From Chloroflexi bacterium 54-19 (GTDB taxonomy: Bacteria > Chloroflexota > Chloroflexia > Chloroheliales > Chloroheliaceae): a stretch of DNA of 64,000 nt. Within the stretch, counting starts at the first letter, position 1. Every line of letters begins with the position of its first letter. Made by a program: the position numbers and the translations under genes. The DNA is taken from positions 1 to 64,000 of the forward strand of contig MKTJ01000015.1 of the NCBI GenBank assembly GCA_001898225.1, read 5' to 3'. Under the pieces are notes generated by a model that worked only from the letters and a program-made list of their open reading frames with translations, was not told where the DNA came from and searched no databases. This document shows, piece after piece, positions 61,436-64,000 of the stretch.

Positions 61436-64000
61436 ATGAATTCTATAAAACTGCATCAGTCAAAAATTCTTCGCCTTTGCTTAACCCTTTCCCTATTATT
61501 GGGTCTATTAGGGCCGTGGTTAAGTGGCGTACAGATAGCCTTACCCCTGGCTAATCCTCAAATCCCGGTAGCAGCGGCAGCGGCCAGCAAGCCGGTTTTA
61601 CTCGTTTATAACGATTCTTATACTACTGCCCGCTTTGGCAGATACCTGGGCGAGATTATGCAGGCTGAGGGTTATAACCTGTTTGATACCGTGCAGCTTT
61701 CGAGCGTTACCGGCACTTTGCTAAGCGGTTACGATACCGTGGTGCTGGCCCAAACCAGTCTTACTTCTAGCCAGTCCACCACTTTCACCCAGTATGTTTC
61801 CAACGGTGGAAACCTGATAGCGATGCGCCCGGATACCCAATTGAATACGGTATTCGGCCTCAGTGGCGCCGCCGGAACCCTGAATAACGGCTACATGGCT
61901 ATCCAGGGAACCAGCGTTTACGGCCAGGGATTTCCGGGCGACAGTCTGCAACTCCACACGGCAGCCAGCCAGTACAGCACCGCTACCGGCCAGGTAGTCG
62001 CCTATCTTTACAGCGACGCGAATACCGCCACCACTTACCCGGCGGTCGTGGTAAACAGTTATGGCAGTGGTAAAGCCGCGGCCTTTACCTATGACCTGGC
62101 TACCAGTGTGGTTTATATCCGCCAGGGCAATCCCAACCAGACCGACGTAGATGTTGATAATGACGGGGCAATTCGAACCGGCGATATGTATGACAACTGG
62201 GTAGACCTGAACAAGATGCCCCTTCCCCAGGCTGATTTACACCAGCGCCTGTTTGCCCGGATTCTCAGTAAACTTAATGCCGCCAAAAAACCGTTACCAA
62301 ATTTCTGGTATTTCCCGAACGGCAAAAATACCGTCGTGGTTTTAACCAGTGACGCTCACAATAACCCCGACGATTACTACCAGAACGTCGTAACGAGCAT
62401 GAACAAATTTAACGTAAAGACCACCGTTTACTGGTCCGGCGGCCCGCCCTCCGAGAGCCTTTATACTTCCATGAAAGACCAGGGTTATAGTTTCTCGACT
62501 CACCCCTATATGGTAGATAACCCGTTGGACATCGGTCTGACTACGGTGGAAGACAACTTCACCAGCACTTATAACGACACCTACGGAAAAACGACCCGTA
62601 TTCACCGCTTGCAATGGCAGGGTTGGGTTGACGCGGGTAAGGTGGAGGTTGACCACGGCTACCAGATGGACTATTCCTACTACCGTTACGGTCCCTGGCT
62701 CCAAAAACCCGATAATACCTGGGCCCGCGGCTACATGACCGGTAGTGGTTTGCCGATGAAGTTAATTGACGCCACCGGCCAGGTGGTTAATCTTTTCGCC
62801 CAGTATACCGAACTGGCCGACGACCAGATGCTGGATAATACTTCCGGCCCGGAACACCTCGACCAGACCAGCGCCATCGTTTATACCCGCCAGGCCATTG
62901 ATTCCAGCGAAGCGGGCAACAACCAGGCGGTCGCTTTCCAGATGCACGTGGATTATTACTACAACACCTACCACGACGAGCAAACCTGGGCAGAAGACGC
63001 CATCAGCTATACCAAGAGTTTGAATATCCCAATTTTTAGCGGCGAGGATTGGAATACCTTTACCCAGAATCGCTATAACAGCACCTTTACCAACATCAGT
63101 TGGGCCAATAGCAAACTTGGTTTTACCGCCAATATTCCGGCGGGTCAGTCCGGCCAAGCCTTCTCTTTACCGGCCCGGACCAGCGCCGGGGTTTTAAGCG
63201 CCGTTACCGTTAACGGGGTCACGACACCCTCGACCTTGAAGACCGTCCGTGGTGAGGACCAGGCTTTTGTGACGCTCCCGGCGGGCACGTCCACCGTTTC
63301 GGTTACCTATACCCCAGACCTGACCCAGCCGGTTATTTCTAATATAAGCGCTATCCCCGGTTTGAACCAGGCCCAGGTAACCTGGACCACCAACGAAGCG
63401 GCCAACGGTAGCGTGAATTACGGCACTACCACCGCTATGACGAGCAATGCTTCCGTTTCGGCCTATACCACCAACCACGCTATCACCCTATCGGGCCTGA
63501 TTACCGGCACAACCTACTATTACCAGGTGGTTTCCAGCGACCAGAGCGGTAATACGGCCACCTCGGCCCAATCTACCTTCAGGACCGCCGGGGACCAGGT
63601 GGTAGAAAATAGTTATGCCCAGTTCTCTAACGGCACCTTTAGCGGCACTTTCCCGTTCAAGGACGGCAGTAATAATTACGTCCGGTTAGCCAGCAGCCTG
63701 GACGATAACTTCACAGGCAGTTCGATAAATGGTACGAGATGGGGTAGTGGCAGTTATGTCGGCGGCGGCGGCGTGACTGTCGCCGGAGATATAGCCACTT
63801 TGAACGGCGGTTTTCTGAAATCTGTTAACACTATATCCGCCGCCAATCGTTCGCTCAGCGCCAGGCTGAAATTTACCTCAGGGGTGGGCAACCAGCACTT
63901 CGGGTTATCTCCCGATCTGGGTTCAAATTGGATTATCTTCAGTATTCCCAATTACGACCCGGCCAACCTCTATGCACGTACCAATTATGGTCCGGTTAAC
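61436..64000 (+). CDS. Large secreted multidomain protein (deacetylase-like, fibronectin III, lectin-like), 3' end missing
   Basis: The frame is open from ATG 61436 to the window end (855 codons), so the gene is incomplete. AAGGAT lies upstream of the start. A signal peptide (about 1-50) precedes an amidotransferase/beta-galactosidase-trimerisation-like domain (about 52-220; KPVLLVYNDSYTTARFGRYL, YVSNGGNLIAMRP). Residues 290-540 look like a divergent NodB-type polysaccharide deacetylase (VVVLTSDAH early, SFSTHPY later). A beta-sandwich and a fibronectin type III domain (about 625-715; VTWTTNEAANGSVNYG, GTTYYYQVVSSDQSGN) follow, then a concanavalin/lectin-like start (LDDNFTGSSINGTRWG). It probably acts on carbohydrate outside the cell; the deacetylase call needs structural support. 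Confidence 0.82.
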   Translation, partial: MNSIKLHQSKILRLCLTLSLLLGLLGPWLSGVQIALPLANPQIPVAAAAASKPVLLVYNDSYTTARFGRYLGEIMQAEGYNLFDTVQLSSVTGTLLSGYDTVVLAQTSLTSSQSTTFTQYVSNGGNLIAMRPDTQLNTVFGLSGAAGTLNNGYMAIQGTSVYGQGFPGDSLQLHTAASQYSTATGQVVAYLYSDANTATTYPAVVVNSYGSGKAAAFTYDLATSVVYIRQGNPNQTDVDVDNDGAIRTGDMYDNWVDLNKMPLPQADLHQRLFARILSKLNAAKKPLPNFWYFPNGKNTVVVLTSDAHNNPDDYYQNVVTSMNKFNVKTTVYWSGGPPSESLYTSMKDQGYSFSTHPYMVDNPLDIGLTTVEDNFTSTYNDTYGKTTRIHRLQWQGWVDAGKVEVDHGYQMDYSYYRYGPWLQKPDNTWARGYMTGSGLPMKLIDATGQVVNLFAQYTELADDQMLDNTSGPEHLDQTSAIVYTRQAIDSSEAGNNQAVAFQMHVDYYYNTYHDEQTWAEDAISYTKSLNIPIFSGEDWNTFTQNRYNSTFTNISWANSKLGFTANIPAGQSGQAFSLPARTSAGVLSAVTVNGVTTPSTLKTVRGEDQAFVTLPAGTSTVSVTYTPDLTQPVISNISAIPGLNQAQVTWTTNEAANGSVNYGTTTAMTSNASVSAYTTNHAITLSGLITGTTYYYQVVSSDQSGNTATSAQSTFRTAGDQVVENSYAQFSNGTFSGTFPFKDGSNNYVRLASSLDDNFTGSSINGTRWGSGSYVGGGGVTVAGDIATLNGGFLKSVNTISAANRSLSARLKFTSGVGNQHFGLSPDLGSNWIIFSIPNYDPANLYARTNYGPVN

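Noticed and set aside
1..64000. CRISPR arrays, tRNA or rRNA genes, prophage, replication origin
   Set aside because: No regularly spaced repeats, no tRNA arm patterns, no rRNA-like stretches and no phage or replication genes were seen while reading the intergenic regions.

Overview
The window looks like a chromosomal segment of a member of the Chloroflexota (inferred). The signs are secreted proteins with Pro/Thr-rich linkers, membrane-anchored Asp-box propellers beside glycan genes, a Ser/Thr-kinase-like/TPR membrane protein, frequent GTG/TTG starts with purine-rich ribosome sites, and a glycan export locus with no outer-membrane exporter (no Wza or Lpt gene). I saw no rRNA, tRNA, CRISPR array, prophage or complete insertion sequence.

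Most of the window is a surface-polysaccharide locus. Positions 1-4.0 kb hold an MFS transporter, a GH32 fructosidase and a GNAT acetyltransferase. Positions 4.2-8.2 kb form a tight operon: a Gfo/Idh/MocA sugar-nucleotide dehydrogenase, a dolichol-P-mannose-synthase-like GT2, a non-hydrolysing UDP-HexNAc 2-epimerase, and two half-size EamA/SMR proteins resembling the ArnE/ArnF lipid-sugar flippase. Positions 8.3-17.3 kb hold a pseudokinase-TM-TPR protein, a coiled-coil protein, an O-antigen ligase/polymerase, a flavin reductase, a GT2, and a soluble histidine kinase with an OmpR-type regulator. A 1.1-kb AT-rich region with palindromes and direct repeats (17.3-18.4 kb) separates these from the main array.

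From 18.4 to 38.3 kb, fourteen genes run on the plus strand: an NAD-dependent epimerase, GT4s, a WlbB/WbpD-like acetyltransferase, a DegT aminotransferase, a polyprenyl-phosphate sugar phosphotransferase (initiating enzyme), a hexapeptide acyltransferase, a UGM-like FAD enzyme, a cobalamin-binding radical SAM enzyme, a GT2, an O-antigen polymerase, and two Wzz-type copolymerases with degenerate BY-kinase-like domains flanking a membrane-anchored Asp-box propeller. From 52.4 down to 38.4 kb, a minus-strand array converges on it with a 3-bp gap. It carries a UPF0718 permease and its DUF1980 partner, two secreted propeller proteins, a 1102-aa tandem GT-C protein, GT4s, the Wzx flippase and a GT2. 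Beyond this lie a second FAD enzyme, a lone IS630-type DNA-binding domain in AT-rich DNA, an unrecognised secreted protein, another GT4, a second anchored propeller, a GT-C transferase, and a large secreted multidomain protein cut by the window end.

Taken together, the genes can make, polymerise, flip and possibly decorate a lipid-linked heteropolysaccharide. The dehydrogenase, aminotransferase, N-acetyltransferase and 2-epimerase match a 2,3-diacetamido-hexuronate (WbpB/E/D/I-type) pathway lacking only its 6-dehydrogenase. The most unusual feature is that three signalling or assembly proteins keep kinase folds without catalytic motifs, and two of them form a cassette with an extracellular propeller and the polymerase.
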